Assembly (NCBI GenBank): GCA_905235815.1
Contig: CAJOMT010000084.1
Span: forward strand, 1-6,871
Source: an uncultured Clostridia bacterium
GTDB lineage: Bacteria > Bacillota > Clostridia > Christensenellales > Borkfalkiaceae
Length of the DNA stretch: 6,871 nucleotides
Reading direction: 5' to 3'
Positions 6,550-6,871 of the stretch are shown one piece after another (within the stretch, counting starts at the first letter, position 1; each line of letters opens with the position of its first letter). The translations under genes were made by a program, and so were the position numbers. Below the pieces are notes generated by a model. That model was not told where the DNA came from. It worked only from the letters and a program-made list of their open reading frames with translations, and did no database searches.

Positions 6550-6592
6550 AAAAAAAATGCGTCCCGAATAAATTTCGGGACGCATATTTTTT
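6550..6592. terminator. Bidirectional rho-independent terminator
   Basis: ATGCGTCCCGAA (6557-6568) pairs perfectly with TTCGGGACGCAT (6574-6585) around a 5-nt loop. An A-run lies before the stem and ATTTTTT after it, so it works as an intrinsic terminator in both directions. It ends the large surface-protein transcript 29 nt past its stop and also serves the convergent recR, whose stop is about 42 nt from the stem. Confidence 0.93.
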
Positions 6593-6627
6593 AAGTTTAA
6601 TAAAGAATGTTGAAGGCGTTAAAAACG

Positions 6628-6871
6628 TTATAATTCTTTTCTGTCAAGCAAAGCCCTGGAGATAGTTACTTCGTCTGCATATTCGATCTCGCTGCCGATA
6701 GGTATTCCGTGCGCTATTCTCGTAACTTTTATCCCAAGTGGTTTTACGAGCGTGGAAATATACATTGCCGTCGCCTCGCCCTCTACGTCGGGATTAGTTG
6801 CCATTATAACTTCTTGCACGCCGCCTTGCGCTATCCTATAGAGCAGTTCTTTTATTCTTATATCGTTAGGC
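6628..6871 (-). CDS. recR: Recombination mediator protein RecR, C-terminal part
   Basis: C-terminal 80 residues of RecR, which with RecF/RecO loads RecA onto single-stranded DNA in gap repair. The reading frame runs open through the right edge, entering as PNDIRIKELLYRIAQGG; the N-terminal helix-hairpin-helix and zinc finger (about 120 residues of a ~200-residue protein) lie outside. The visible part is the second half of the Toprim domain, with the diagnostic ATNPDVEGEATA followed by TRIAHGIPIGSEIEYADEVT, and ends at TAA (6630-6628). A GTG at 6819 is an internal Val, not a start. It converges on the surface-protein gene with a shared terminator between. Confidence 0.97.
   Translation of the reverse strand, partial: PNDIRIKELLYRIAQGGVQEVIMATNPDVEGEATAMYISTLVKPLGIKVTRIAHGIPIGSEIEYADEVTISRALLDRKEL

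Noticed and set aside
6607..6630. GTTAAAAAC palindrome near the recR stop as a second terminator
   Set aside because: The stem is only three base pairs; the strong hairpin at 6557-6585 already accounts for termination.
1..6871. CRISPR array, insertion sequence, tRNA or riboswitch
   Set aside because: No regularly spaced direct repeats, transposase frame with terminal inverted repeats, cloverleaf or known aptamer core was seen on either strand.

Overview
The window fits a bacterium of the Bacillota, most likely an uncultured Clostridia member. The signs are Shine-Dalgarno-led genes, AT-rich intergenic DNA with sigma-A-type promoters, a Clostridia/Bacilli-type PLP enzyme of the methionine gamma-lyase/YnbB family, half-size TauE/SafE genes, and a lipoprotein-like signal followed by a Ser/Thr/Glu spacer. 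The taxon is inferred from style, not from a marker gene. Termination codons are TAA, TAG and TGA and all visible Trp codons are TGG, so the standard bacterial code applies.

Layout. Bases 1-3426 hold four leftward genes. In transcription order they are two half-length TauE/SafE transporter genes (3426-3058 and 3054-2680), a Ppx/GppA-type phosphatase with a C-terminal HD domain (2514-1006), and the N-terminal three quarters of a PLP-dependent enzyme (961 to beyond the left edge). The two transporter genes are 3 nt apart and surely one unit. A 165-nt AT-rich gap before the phosphatase gene carries promoter-like and operator-like sequence. A short hairpin lies in the 44 nt between the phosphatase and PLP genes. 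From a divergent 219-nt intergenic region a near-consensus promoter drives one rightward gene (3646-6528). It encodes a 960-residue exported protein with three related beta-sandwich modules, a lipobox-like N terminus and a C-terminal transmembrane helix. A bidirectional hairpin terminator (about 6550-6592) separates it from the convergent 3' end of recR (6628 to beyond the right edge).

How the genes relate. The left block mixes small-molecule transport (probably organosulfur or other anions), polyphosphate or (p)ppGpp-type phosphohydrolase chemistry and PLP-dependent sulfur amino acid chemistry. A sulfur link between TauE/SafE and the PLP lyase is tempting but rests on proximity only. The large surface protein is a stand-alone transcription unit and recR is housekeeping DNA repair.

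The points most worth a second look are the doubly anchored three-module surface protein, the split transporter whose halves are in one frame separated by a single TGA, and replaced metal-ligand positions in the phosphatase. I see no CRISPR array, IS element, tRNA or rRNA, and no clear evidence of a new multi-gene system.
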